A stretch of 64,000 nucleotides of DNA from Symbiodinium natans (taxonomy: Eukaryota; Sar; Dinophyceae; Suessiales; Symbiodiniaceae), in assembly GCA_905221605.1 (NCBI GenBank), contig CAJNDS010000332.1, positions 5,001-69,000 on the forward strand. The letters are read 5' to 3'. Shown in pieces: positions 21,400 to 32,708 of the stretch. The position numbers and the translations under genes are program-made. The notes beneath the pieces were generated by a model. That model did no database searches. It was not told the origin of the DNA and saw only the letters and a list, made by a program, of their open reading frames with translations. Every line of letters begins with the position of its first letter. Position 1 is the stretch's first letter.

Positions 21400-24180
21400 G
21401 ATGAGATGGGTCTGAGAGACATCTGAGGAAACTGACAGAGGAGTGCACACAGCAGACTGGTACGGACTCTGCCCGCAGACTCTCGTTCGCCAACAAAGCC
21501 CCGCAAAAGCTTCCCACGAAAACAAATAGCAACACCAATGAAAAGGCCCTCATTCAACAAGTCTCTGGAGGGATGGATCCCTACATTGGCACCAGGCAGC
21601 CTTCTGCAGAAGGGCCCTTCCGTGGTAAGGCTTGATGACCTGGACATACTTGGGAGCGGCCTTTTGTTGCAAAAGCTCATTCGGCCGTTGGCGATGACAT
21701 GCGGTGACACAAGGGACCGCCGTGGCGGACGAAGGTGCATCCCTCATAATGCCCTGGGGGTCAAAGCCTTGTCCAGCTCGCCGTGGAGTATCAGAATTGG
21801 CACCTTTATGAGGAGGTTGCGCACTTGCAACTTGCAACTGCGCGATTGATGCCGCTTGAGTTACTAGCAGCTCGGCGGTGAGAAAACCGTTCGCTATGCA
21901 AAGCATGCGCAAAATAGCGACAGTTCATCTGTTGGTGCTGCCAATTGATCAAACATCGAATTCCGAGCATAGCCCGAAAGCCCCAAAAAAAAGTAAGTCA
22001 GAGCGCAATGTCACCACAGAGTTATGGCGATTACATGACAAGGTGACCTTTGCTGCTCCATTCCAAGAAAAAAAGGCTGAGACTCGCGCCCACATGTTCA
22101 AGGACTCATGGCCTTGGCTTCCACAAGGCCTCCAACAAAGAGCTCCCAAAGTGACGAGGAGCCATTGTGCTCTGAGTCGGATGCACAGCTCTTGTAGAGC
22201 GTCCAGATTGTTGTAGCAGTCTGACGGGATCAGGTAGCTACCTGGCAAGGCTCAGCATGCGCCCTCCAACTTCAGAAGCAGATCTTCTGGCCTGGTAGGC
22301 CGACGTAATCTGCTGCGACCTGTCGGATGCTGATGAAGGGACACCTTGGTTGGAGCCATCGCAACGGCATTCAATGCAGCAACGCACTGTCGTGCAAAGC
22401 GATGCCCAATCCACTGACTCAAAAGGAAAGACGGCTGAGAGAGGGAGAGAGCGAGAGAGAGAAATGGGCTTCCAACTAGACCTCTGGGGCACCAGTGTCA
22501 ACAACTTCGTGTAAGCGCTTGCTCAAGCTCAAACTGCACCTTCAGCTAAGAGGCTGCAGCACGACGCCCCCAATGTGCCAGCGCATCCTCGGTTTTAAAG
22601 CTGACCGTTCTCTCTGCAGCGTTCCTGCAGCCCGGAAAACCCTACTTCTGCACACCCCGTCTGCCTGGTCTAAGATCTTAAACCCCGTCCCCCAACATGA
22701 GTCCTAAAACCATAAACCATCAACCACACGGCTGAGAGTTGCACCGACCCTAGGCCGACCCTAAACCCACTCTACTAAACTCCCTAAAACCTAAGCCGTT
22801 AATCACCTTAAACCCCTAAACCCTAAAGCAATTCTGGCACGCTCTTGAACCTCAAAGCTTGCCCCGACGCGTGGTGCCAAGACCGTGTAGTGAAGCTTCA
22901 CGAAACATTTCTGTGCTGCCAGCGCTGCCACTGCTGGCTAGGCTCACAAAACTGCCTACCAAACTGCAAAAATGGGACATCCCAGAGAGACCTGAAAGAA
23001 AACCACAAAACTGCCTGGGACATCCCAGAGACAGCCGAAAAGAAGCTACTGCCCCTGGTTAAGCACAGAAGCCAGCTGGGAGGGTGGGAGGGCGCCCATG
23101 CCAGTGAACCATACACTGTACTAACATCTTTGGCTTGCAGCAGTGCCTCGAGCAACAATAGTAAGCACGCAAGGAAGCTCACGAAGGAAGCTCACAGTCC
23201 TCGCCACTTGGCGTGCGCCCGTCCCGACCGTGGTGCCGTGAGTTAAGTATAGCCACCCTACTTGTATCCTAAACCTCCCAGCTATCACTACACAAAGCTC
23301 CCTTGCACCCTAGACCCTCAGCATCCCTCAGCCCTCAAGTCTCAACCCTGTGAACCCGAACTTTCAACTTGGCCCGTTACAGACTCGAAGCACCCCGAAC
23401 CGCCTGAGGCCCCTGGCAGGTCGCGAGCGCGCTTGGCCAGTCGCAGGACCGGTCTGGGCGTTATGGAAAGTCTTTTGAGGTTCAGGGTTCTGGGGGCTTC
23501 CGGGACTTCAGGATTTAGAGGTCTAGGGCCCATAAGGCTTACCATAAGTTTTTATCAGGGCCTTCGGGCCTTGGGCTTCTCACGGCTCGAAGGATTTGGG
23601 GCGTTCAGGGTTTTAGGATGTTTCAGGGCTTAGGGCTCTCGCTTTGGAACCGTAAGTTGCGTCAGGCGCCCCCGATACATTTCGGGGGGCACCCGAAGAC
23701 CAGAATTTGGAGTCGAACCCCCCAAGAACCCATGGGCCCGAGCCCGCTTCCGAGAGATCTTCCGTGAAGCAGAACCTGCACAGGGCAGAGGCATCTCAAA
23801 ATCCTCCACAAAAAAAAGAGAGAGAGAGAGAAAGAGAGCTTTACAAGGCTCTTCGAGGACGTTTCAGGCAGAAGGCTTTGTTTCCAAGGCTTGAAACTGG
23901 AAAGTTCAAGGCCTTCTCAGGCGGGATGCCACGTACAGAGACGCAGTAGACCCTGCAAGGCTGGTAAATTGGCGGGTGTAGCAACCACACTTAGCTGTTG
24001 CGAACCTGCGATGCAGCAAATTGAGTGTTAGTAAGATCCTTCCCAAAAGGAGAGGCCAAGTGCCCTGCAGGGCATGCAGCGCAACATCTTCCACGCCCGC
24101 GAAGCTGATCTGCCCGGAAACGAAGATACAAGCCGATTGAAAGCACGCCGCAACAGGCAGCCTCCTCGCATCCTTTGCTG
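21400..24180. other. Probable 3' part of hydrolase gene; no firm exon
   Basis: The downstream exons of the alpha/beta-hydrolase should lie here on the minus strand, but the nucleophile box was not found. Weak candidates: 22080-22230 (LIPSDCYNNLDALQELCIRL) and 20590-20680 (LLMTHVTDFLKNASQ). Also holds short telomere-like runs (22680-22835 C-rich, 23460-23640 G-rich) and an AG-rich microsatellite at 23808-23838. Confidence 0.35.
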
Positions 24181-24181
24181 C

Positions 24182-26318
24182 GGGTGCAGAGTCCGTAGCC
24201 AGGGTACTCCACGGCCAGGAAGTTGCACTGGAATCCAAGATCAAAACACAGACAGACACGCACAGAGAGAGAGAGAGAGAGACACACACACACACACACA
24301 CACTTTTGCACTTGACCCCGTATATAGTCACAGGGGACTCTCGGTCAATCTCATCGCACTCCATCGACCAGGTGGAGATTCAAACTGATTTGGTCTTCAA
24401 AAAGCTGTCTTGCATCCAAGGAGGGAACCAAGCAGCAAACAAGCAAGCAAACAAACAAACAAAGTTTGGGATTTAAGGGTACATGATGTCACAATAACTG
24501 TATGCAGGTACGTTTTCACAGAGAATACGTGGTGTGCTCGTTGGGCACCGACCTGCTCGTACAAAGGTTGTGATGAATGCTGCAGCTCCAAGGCACAAGA
24601 ACTGAAATGCAGAGGTTGGGATCTTGGGAAGGAAAAGAACAGAAAAAGATCCGCTTGTTAGTCGGGTGTGTCACACACACACACCCATCCACCCACTCTC
24701 CTACCCCTCGCACGCACGCACGCGCACACGTGCCACCACGTGGTAACTGGAAGCTGGAAAGGCTCACTTGGCTACGGCCAGAGGTCCTTGAGCCTTGAGC
24801 CGCCTCGACTTGTCCCGGCCTTGAGCGCTTTCGCCATTTGGACCAGATCCGGCTCGATCAGGATCAGATCCTCTCAGGCTTGCAAGGTGCATTTTGCCTT
24901 GGTACCTGCCATCCTGCACCTGACAATTCTGAGATGACTTGGCAATTAGGCTGGCATGCAGTTTCTGCAGCAAGGAACACAGCGAAGCATCATTTTTGCA
25001 GAGAGAAGCGACTGTTGCACCACCGGGTCACCGCCGTAGAGGGTGCAAGGTAGTCACGGCTTAGCTTGGCATCATGACATCGGCCAAGGCCCCGGAGGCA
25101 CTGAGGATTTTCTTGCTTACCGGAATTTTGGTGTTGCTGGCAGCTTCTTCATACTTGCTGCCGATCACGTCAAAGTAGAAGTCTCCCGCATTCTTAATCG
25201 TGGACAAGACAATTGCCATCAGGAAAGCAAAGTGCGCGATTTGCGAATGCCACAACACCACAGCCACCAGCATGGTCGCCGTGGAGAAGGCCAGGTGGAT
25301 GAGAAGATAAACAAGCTGAACAAGCAACTTGGGCCACTTCTGCAGTAGGCTCTGCAAAACAGGTCCCACAGGTTTCATGACAAGAATTCGATCCCACAGC
25401 GTTTGGTAAGAGTGTCGCTCGATGTAGGAGCCAAGAGCTATGAAGATCCAAATGTAATACAAAACCAGCCACCACAAGTAGAACCCGATCAACGTATCCC
25501 AGATCAGTTGCAAGGCCGAAATATCGCTACAGCTGTCGCTGCTCGGACAGACTTGAAAGTGGCGGGCTCCAAGCCCATGCTCGGAGACCGGAGCAGCATA
25601 CCAGCGAAGTCCATAAGAAAGGAGGAGGGGCGAGACGTGCACCACCACAGACGTCATATGGGCGTAGGAGTGGAACACCATGGCGTGGTTGAACGCCAAC
25701 ACGCTCCAGGCCAGCGGCCCATTGGCACACATAAACACCACGCGGAAAACACGAGGCGACTTCGGCATCACCCAGCAGTAAAAGATGCAGAGGAAGTTTG
25801 CCCAGTAGCAGAAGTCCCAGAGGAGAAAATGCTGCTTCTTGCGATAGAACTTGACCAGCCGTAGGACGATGAGAGACAGCACTTTCGGAGTGAAGAAGAG
25901 AAAGTACAGCACCGGAAAGGCTCCAACGATGTATGCGCTGAGCACCATGTTAGCCACACCGATCATGAACCATTGCTTGTCCACTTCGATGACCTTCTTG
26001 GCCAAAGCCTGCTGTCGATCTCCTCGCTCCTGCAAGTCATTTAGCTGGGCGAAAGCGGCCACCAGCTTTGACTGCCTGCTCACGGCCAATCCAACGGCCA
26101 AAGCAGGTAACAGGAGAAGCCCAAGCCTGAGGGCATCGCCGGCGACACCATGCTCATGATGCTCATGTGGCATGTTCGTGGCTTGGAGCTTACGATTGAG
26201 CCACCCTATGGCAACATGCACCGAGCCTCTATGAGATTATCCATGAGACTATGATCACGCACTAGCTGCTGGACACGTCCAGGTGTCCTCGGCATTGCCA
26301 TGGAAGAAGATCAAAGTC
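24182..26318 (-). CDS. Alpha/beta-hydrolase (BEM46/ABHD17-like), two exons recognised
   Basis: Exon about 26278-26318 reads TLIFFHGNAEDT after a CACTCAG acceptor; exon 24182-24227 reads CNFLAVEYPGYGL after a TTCCAG acceptor. These are two neighbouring boxes of the BEM46/ABHD12-13-17 branch of serine hydrolases: the HGNAED oxyanion-hole loop and the next strand ending EYPGYG. They are in the right order and on the same strand. The exon carrying the GxSxG nucleophile was not found below 24180, nor the first exons above 26320. Substrate unknown; relatives are membrane-linked thioesterases or lipases. The 2-kb intron between the two exons holds the complete acyltransferase ORF 25061-26221. Confidence 0.6.
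24258..24302. repeat. (GA)n(CA)n microsatellite
   Basis: GAGAGA run followed by CACACA run, about 45 bp, in the proposed hydrolase intron. More CA-rich sequence at 24668-24730. Confidence 0.95.
25061..26221 (-). CDS. GPC1: Glycerophosphocholine acyltransferase 1-like, apparently intronless
   Basis: 386 codons without a break, by far the longest ordinary gene ORF here. Known: Gpc1 (formerly DUF2838) is a polytopic membrane enzyme that acylates glycerophosphocholine with acyl-CoA to make lysophosphatidylcholine, recycling PC. Seen: a short basic N-terminus, a coiled stretch (LNDLQERGDRQQALAKKVIE), about eight membrane segments, the family box FYRKKQHFLLWDFCYWANFL (residues about 131-150), and FNHAMVFHSYAHMTSVVVHV then LLLSYGLRW, matching the conserved histidine-bearing segment. 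Length matches the family. An alternative start is Met17 (MPHEHHEHG). A GTAAGC inside codons for KIPVSK near the 3' end (about 25117) could be a real donor, in which case the last 15 or so residues would be intron read-through; stop TAA at 25061-25063. It lies 57 bp inside an intron of the hydrolase gene. Confidence 0.85.
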   Translation of the reverse strand: MHVAIGWLNRKLQATNMPHEHHEHGVAGDALRLGLLLLPALAVGLAVSRQSKLVAAFAQLNDLQERGDRQQALAKKVIEVDKQWFMIGVANMVLSAYIVGAFPVLYFLFFTPKVLSLIVLRLVKFYRKKQHFLLWDFCYWANFLCIFYCWVMPKSPRVFRVVFMCANGPLAWSVLAFNHAMVFHSYAHMTSVVVHVSPLLLSYGLRWYAAPVSEHGLGARHFQVCPSSDSCSDISALQLIWDTLIGFYLWWLVLYYIWIFIALGSYIERHSYQTLWDRILVMKPVGPVLQSLLQKWPKLLVQLVYLLIHLAFSTATMLVAVVLWHSQIAHFAFLMAIVLSTIKNAGDFYFDVIGSKYEEAASNTKIPVSKKILSASGALADVMMPS

Positions 26319-26329
26319 CTGAGTGCTGA

Positions 26330-28720
26330 CAAAGCTGAAGGATGCCGAAGGCCGAAAGCTCCACAAAGAGCAGATGACACCCCTTTTTTCACAACTTGAG
26401 ATCTCCTCTGCGTTTTGGCATCCCGCGGCGCCGGCAACCAAAGGAACGGTCTTCGGACCTGTGCGAGACAAGGGGCAGGGGGGGGGGTATGAGGAACCCC
26501 TGCTGCCAGCCAGCGCATGCCACTCGCCGTTGAAGGCGCGGCGGGCTCGCTGAGGTTGCCGCCCCTCCCCCTGGAAATTTAGCCGGTTGCTCGTCCCAAA
26601 CGAGGTAGTCGGATTCCTGTCACTCTTTCAGAGCTTAGATTATCCAACTGGCATCTCTAAGCTTGCCCAGTTCAAACAGCCACGGCATAACGTCTATGGC
26701 CTCCTTACGCATTGGAAGGCGGCTGCAAAGATCCACTCTAGTGTCAACAACACGGTTCCACATTCGATTGAACTTTAGGCACGTCAAGTGAGCACGCTAC
26801 ATCCTGGTCCTACACCATCCAGGATATCCTCCACAAATCGTCGGCTCATGAGACAAGCATCTGTTAGCCTGCTTCGTCTCCGCGTCTGTTATGTCAGGCG
26901 GCAGGAAGACCTTGCCAACACATCTTAACGAGCTGTAGGTGGTGCTGCCATCTCCGTGCTGGGGTTCCTGCAAAGGATGCAGCCAGAGAAAGTCCCATGA
27001 GCGTCCTGGAAGTGCGAAGGCTCACGTTAGTTGCGCGGAAGGCTCGTGTGAGGCAAGGCTCGGCACCTCGATGTGCCCGGCTACATGCAGAATCTCAGAG
27101 CGATCAAGACTCAGTGGCTGGCCAAACGTGGATGCACGGACAAGCCGCAGCCAGACCCCTCTGCGTCTATTGCATCGCTACACGTTTAAGGAACAAGGTA
27201 TGCGGCCAACATCCCTGGGCGACGTAAGGCTTCACTCTGCGCTATGGCTTTTGGACAGAGATGGAATGCTACTGTGCCTATACTTCCTGATACTTCCTGT
27301 CTGTACTGGTTTGTGAATGCGAGCCTGTTGCTGCGTGCACCATGGGCTCCCGGAACCCTCTTCTGATCACACCAAGCACATTGCCTTCGAGAGTGCCTTT
27401 GAGAGCACTTTGACGCACCTCCTCACCGGTCACACTTGCACTGAAACTGACTGAAAACCAGGGCTTGCAGGGAATCCTTGGAGAGCATCTGAGGAGCTAC
27501 TGAGGCTACTGGCTAGGGTATCGGGGCTCCTTGGGCTCTTTTTGCTCCGTGATTCCCTACTCTGCGCCAGAGAACAGACGAAGGATTCAACTGCATGATG
27601 TTCCGGAGGGAAGGCACTACACCCTTTGAAAAGCCACTTGAAGCAAATCTACACGACTCGTAAGCCTGCTGCATTCACAGTGGAGTTGTGCTGCGCTAAA
27701 AAGAAGCTGAGAAGCAAATCGCTGCCAGCGCTCACTACCAGCTTCACCTGGGACAGTCAGCAGTTCATTGCGCAGAAGCCAACTTTGTGGTACTTTCAGG
27801 AGTCCGGGTGCACACGATGCTGGGATCCTGCACTACTCTACGGACATTGCAAAGGAAACTTCGGTGCGGCCCTTAATGGTGCAATTCCAACAGCAAGCCG
27901 ATGGCTACTGGAGCCATCGGGGAGACCCTTTTTCAGCTTGTAAGGCTCCCGCTCCAAAACGTCCCCCAGCGCGGAAAGGAGATTTCGCAGATGTCGGCGC
28001 TTCTCCTGTTGGCTGCTCAAAACACCGGGGAATCACCGAAAGGGCAAGGATTGGAGTGCGTGAGCGGGCATGAATACAAACCTTGTCCATGAACACTCCC
28101 TGGGCCTTGAGAGCCAAGCCTTATTGTCCATTGTCCACACTAGGGCCCATTGTACTGTTCATGAGAAGGCAAAGAGCGGACATGGAAAACATGTGCTTTA
28201 ATGTTCGTCTTGCATCCATGTCAGAGAAGACACTGAACCGCAAACGGGCTGCAAGGCAAAGTGATGTCTTGCACAGCCCAGCCCCATTCAACCCGAAGCA
28301 CTTGTGTTGTACCATTATAACGATACAATCCAAAGCATGTCATTGACCAACTATTTTCACTGGAGCTCTGTGGACAGAAGCTGAACAGCTGTGGACGTTC
28401 GTTACAACTTCATGGAATCTCGTCCTTGCTCTCGTCGAGGTCTCGCCACTCGCTTTCACGAACTGTGACCTGGGGGCAGTTGCGCAGCATCCCGCGTGGT
28501 CAAAGTCGATCCGCCATGCACATGAACTACTTCATGCGAATCATCGGGCTGAAACCCCAAGCCACCACGCCGAGCAAAGGCCACAGTGGTGCTCAGGGCC
28601 GGGCGAGCCTGAGACCTTGTTTTTGAAGAATGCGCCGCCTGCGCCGAGTTCACTCGCTGATGCATCAGTTCTGTAGAGCAGGAGACCCCCAAGACGTTGA
28701 CACACAAGCCTATGACTTAC
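26330..28720. other. Little supported coding sequence
   Basis: Coding-like minus segments at about 26650-26755 (MRKEAIDVMPWLFELGKLRD) and 27955-28020 (QQEKRRHLRNLLSALGDVLE), unidentified, no firm splice sites. Otherwise nothing recognised. Confidence 0.4.
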
Positions 28721-28938
28721 ATTGGCTCGCTCTTTTGACTCACGATAATCCTGCCTGAGCGCGACCGCACCCTCGATGACGATCCCAGCGGTGGCTGGGT
28801 CATCCTTGGCCATTCTCCGCGGTCGCACGGGAGATGCGGGAGATGCACAAAAAGAGAGCACGGCAGGGCCACGCAGATGGCAGGGCTTCTCCAAGCTGCC
28901 GACATGGTCCAGAGACCGCACGAAGGTCACGTTGGAGT
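28721..28938 (-). CDS. Two exons of an unidentified gene
   Basis: Exon 28887-28938 (SNVTFVRSLDHVGSLEK) follows a CTTAG acceptor; exon 28721-28804 follows CCAAG and ends before a canonical GTAAGT donor. The second is exactly 28 codons (DDPATAGIVIEGAVALRQDY, then RESKERAN). Splice signals at both ends and clean frames make these convincing exons, but I do not recognise the protein. Confidence 0.5.
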
Positions 28939-29438
28939 CTAAGTCAACATGGACAAAGCCGTCGGTTGAACTCCGCCTTCATCAGCAAAGTGATCACGCA
29001 AAGCTGAACGGGAAGTTGCATGAAGGCACAGCAGAGATTCACAGCAGCGCTTTCCACTAACCCTTGGCGAACCATAGAAAAAAAAAACACTGACAAGCAT
29101 TGATTAGGCAAAGGGCTTCCGCAGCGCTGCCACATCGACTAGCAGCCCACCTTGCTGGGAGGGTGGGAGAGGGCGGCCAGTAGCCACGCAGGATCGAAAC
29201 CGCGTCTGATCGCTCAACCCCTCCCTGAGGCTCCAGGTCTTACTAAAATGAAGAACGAGACTCTTTCAAACCTTCGCCGAGCCACAGCTTGTCCTGTGGT
29301 TCACGTGCACGGAACCCTCGACCTCGGTCAGCGCCCCTTGCCCCCCCGCCCCCTGTGGTTCCCGAAGACGTTTCCGAGTAGCTTCTCTCGGGCTCGATGA
29401 GTGTTGGGTACACAGAGACGCAAAGACATGTTGAGATC

Positions 29439-29500
29439 CTGCACTAATGCGCAGCCGTTCCAAGTCAGAAGCCAAGGATTTCAGCACGGAGGCCACGTCG
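29439..29500 (-). CDS. Single exon of an unidentified gene, helical
   Basis: Starts after a CCGCAG acceptor and reads DVASVLKSLASDLERLRISA, a likely amphipathic or coiled-coil helix, ending at CAG before GATCTC (a GA donor if correct). Same strand as the exons at 28.7-28.9 kb and upstream of them in transcription, so possibly the same gene. Confidence 0.4.
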
Positions 29501-29509
29501 CTGCGGTGC

Positions 29510-32500
29510 TTGTCCGAACACCGCCTCTGCTGAACCCCAGGCTAGATGCCGGAGATTGGTGAGCACGCCTAGTACTGGCACCGGGTAGGTCAGGAAGGCC
29601 AGGAGAATTGCAAGAGGAATGGCAAGATTCCAAACTGGCCCGAGCAGTACTCAGTATGACCCACATGGAGCGTGGTGGAAGCTGAGTAGGATTGCCAGAC
29701 ATTGGGAGCGCGCAATACAACTGTGGGAGCCTCTCATCTTTCCTGGCTTCCCTGTAGTGGTCCTGGGGATTCGCAACTTTTTGAGCGCTCTAGCCTAGCC
29801 GAGCCGATGGTATGATCCCACAATTCCCCTTGCTTGACCAGTCCCGTCCTGAAGGGCTTCCACTGTTTCCTGATCCATTCTGTCTCTGAACCTGACAGCG
29901 AGAGAGCGTCATTGTCTCCAAATGATCTGAAGGCGGCGCGAAAAAAAAAAACGAGCCGCGAGAAAGTGAGGAAGAAAGTGGGGCCTTCGATACTGGCTCT
30001 TCTGCTCGGTCTCGAGGGCCAGATGGCACTCGAAGAGCTGGCACAGAGCGAAAGGCAAAAAAACTTTGCTTTTCTAGCGCCCTGCGAGCCTCTGAGCCTC
30101 TGCGCAAAGACGAAAAGAGAGTGCAGCAATATCAGCAAATATCAGCAAATATCGGCCTGAGTAAGCGCATCTGAAGGCACCACGGGCACCTTTCTCAGCG
30201 CCTCCCGGGGATGGCTTCACAGTTCACCATGGAAGTTCATTTGAAGAGTCTTGCGACTCGTGTCGTCTGCAAGGCACTCAAGAGATGCGTTTGGCGCGCT
30301 TCCTTGCAGACCCAGCCTTCAGCAAAATCTCAAAGATGTCCTCACAACACACTCCCCCACAGCTCTCTTGGAGTCGGCTCTGTCGGGGCCCTTTTCATCC
30401 CCTTTTTACCCAGGCAGCCATACATCCCCTCCCGCTTCAAAACTCAGAACCTGCCCCCGAAACATCCGATGCGATGGCTCTGACTTGGAGCAGATCTGCA
30501 GCTGCGCGGCTGGATTGAAATGCTCCAATACGCACAGCGCCCAGGTGATCTCGCACAGATCCTTCGGCTATTGCAACATGTATGGGCGTTGCCATATTCG
30601 ACGGGTCATCCCTTCATCAGGCCCACACCACAAAGCCTAACAGGAAGCCTTGTGACAAGACAAGGAGTATCCAGGTCAGGCTCATTCGAAACATGTCGCC
30701 CCCTTCACGCCTGGAATCGCCCCCTTCAAAGTTCTGTGGCTTCGATTCAAATGACGAGAGCAAGGGGGGCGAACAGGAAGCGAACCTGGTTCCTTATGTT
30801 GTTCCTTGCTCTTCATACGACACAAAACTACTCCTGGACTACATTCGTAAGCAGATGAGTGAAGTAAAGATATGAGGGAGTAAGGCACCAATGACTCACC
30901 CATGTGCCTGCCATCCCAAAAGAGATCCAGAGAGCCTCTTTCAAACCTCAAACCTCGACTCGAACTTGCACCATAACCATCGCCTCGGCGCGGAAGCTGA
31001 CGCCTCCTTTCACTCGGCTGACAACCTCCAACGTTCGCAACACTTGACTAAAGCAAGCGCAAGCCAAAGCGCAGGGCAAACTGATGGCCTCGTCTCCCAC
31101 CGCTCTGCACAGACCCTGGTGCTGGACCTTGGACGGCACAACTTAGCGCAGCTTGGCCGCCTTGTCGCACATCTGTGAGATGTGCATCAACTGGAAGGCA
31201 GCACACAGCCCTCTTGGAGGAAGACGTTGCATTTCGCAAACGACCGCAACACGCGGATAATGTCAACTGGCCGCAACTCCTGCACCAAAAACAAAGATCG
31301 GTGTTCTGCCAGATTTGCCAGCTCCAACAGTCACTGACCCACGACGTGACGATGCAAGGGCAAGGACAAGGCAAGCCTTTGTCCGTGAAGAGAGGAATGT
31401 TGCAGCTGCATTGAAGAGGTCTGTGTGCACCTTTCGCCAAGGAATCCGTGGATCCGCAGGCACAGTGCTTCGAGAAATGCGAGTCTAGCTTTGGAGGACC
31501 AGACAGGAACTGAAGCCACTGAAGCCCAGGCCAGCCGCATCTCGGACAGGATAGCAAGCAAGGCGGTTAGCTGAACCTGGGAATTGCACGCTCACGCCAT
31601 CTTGATCGTATCTGCAGCTCTGATGGCAGCTCTTGGGGAACGCAGGGAAATTAGAGAAACGAGGTGAAACCGCTGGATCTCTCCCAACACCGGCACCTAC
31701 ATGAAAGCCAACTCGCGGCACTTTTCCCCCGGAAAACAACGGAAAATCGAACACCCAGAACACGCACACACACAATTCAGGCACTACCCGGAGGCCCCAG
31801 AGCCCTTGGGCCCAGCACCGGTGCGAAGCTGCTGTGCCGAGCCAAAGCCGCGCGGCCTCTCAGCGATGGCTCTGCATCTGGAATCCCCGCTGCGGCGCAA
31901 CCCACATCAAAAAAGGAAAGGACCCGGCCGACTGATGCAAAGAACTTGTGCTCCGAGAAACCTACGGACCTGCGCAGGAAGGTGATGCGGAGCATGCGGG
32001 ATCTCCATCGCGCTGCAAAAAGCATCTGACTGCTGCAGCTGTGGACAAAGATTATTGGAAAACTCCCACAATACGCACGCGCCATCCTCTCTTGTAAAGG
32101 CTCCAAAAAGAGTGCCGGAGTCACACAAAAGCCGCGAGGCAGCTGTTGAGCTCGTGTGGCCTCCGCAAGTTTGTTTCAGAGCTGGAAGGTGCAGGCAACT
32201 AATGGCAAAGCTGATCCCCTTGTGCTCTTCCGTTGTCTAAGGTCACGGCGCAAATGTCATGAGACGTGAGGACATCTCGTTTGCCGCTGCTGTGAAAAAG
32301 ACCTCCACTGCGCCAAAACGAGCACCAGGGTCTCAAAGGCGCTCTTGAGCCTCTTGAGCATACATGTCGTGGGCCTTGGAGAGCTGAGCGAAGAGTGGCG
32401 CCCGTCTTCTCTTGGGGTCTGCTGACCTGACTCCATTTTTCGTGAAAAGCTTTCGAGCGCCCAGGATCTACCACAACATGCCACGACATACCATAACATA

Positions 32501-32700
32501 CCACAACATACCACGACATACCACGACACACCGCACGCGCTCTGAGGAGCCCGCCATGCAGCGACAGTGCTGCAGGCTGTAGTGAACTGGCCGAAACGCA
32601 ACTTGCTTCTTTGACTGAAGCGATGTCCCAGCAGAAGGGCCGCCGACAACGCTTGACCCGTCTTTCCTACAGTCGGCCCACCATCCCATTGCTCTCACGA
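29510..32700. other. No firm gene
   Basis: A coding-like minus segment at about 31440-31545 (KARLAFLEALCLRIHGFLGE) follows a TTCAG. A tandem repeat of CCACGACATA/CCATAACATA units (period 10) lies at 32469-32530. The rest shows nothing recognisable. Confidence 0.4.
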
Positions 32701-32708
32701 TCACAGGC

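Noticed and set aside
24191-24200. TCCGTAGCCA, matching the first 10 bases of the dinoflagellate spliced leader
   Set aside because: The match stops there (GGGTACTCC instead of TTTTGGC), it is on the + strand, and it lies over the hydrolase EYPGYG exon, so chance is likely.
32469-32530. CRISPR-like direct repeats
   Set aside because: Simple period-10 tandem repeat without spacers, in a eukaryotic context.
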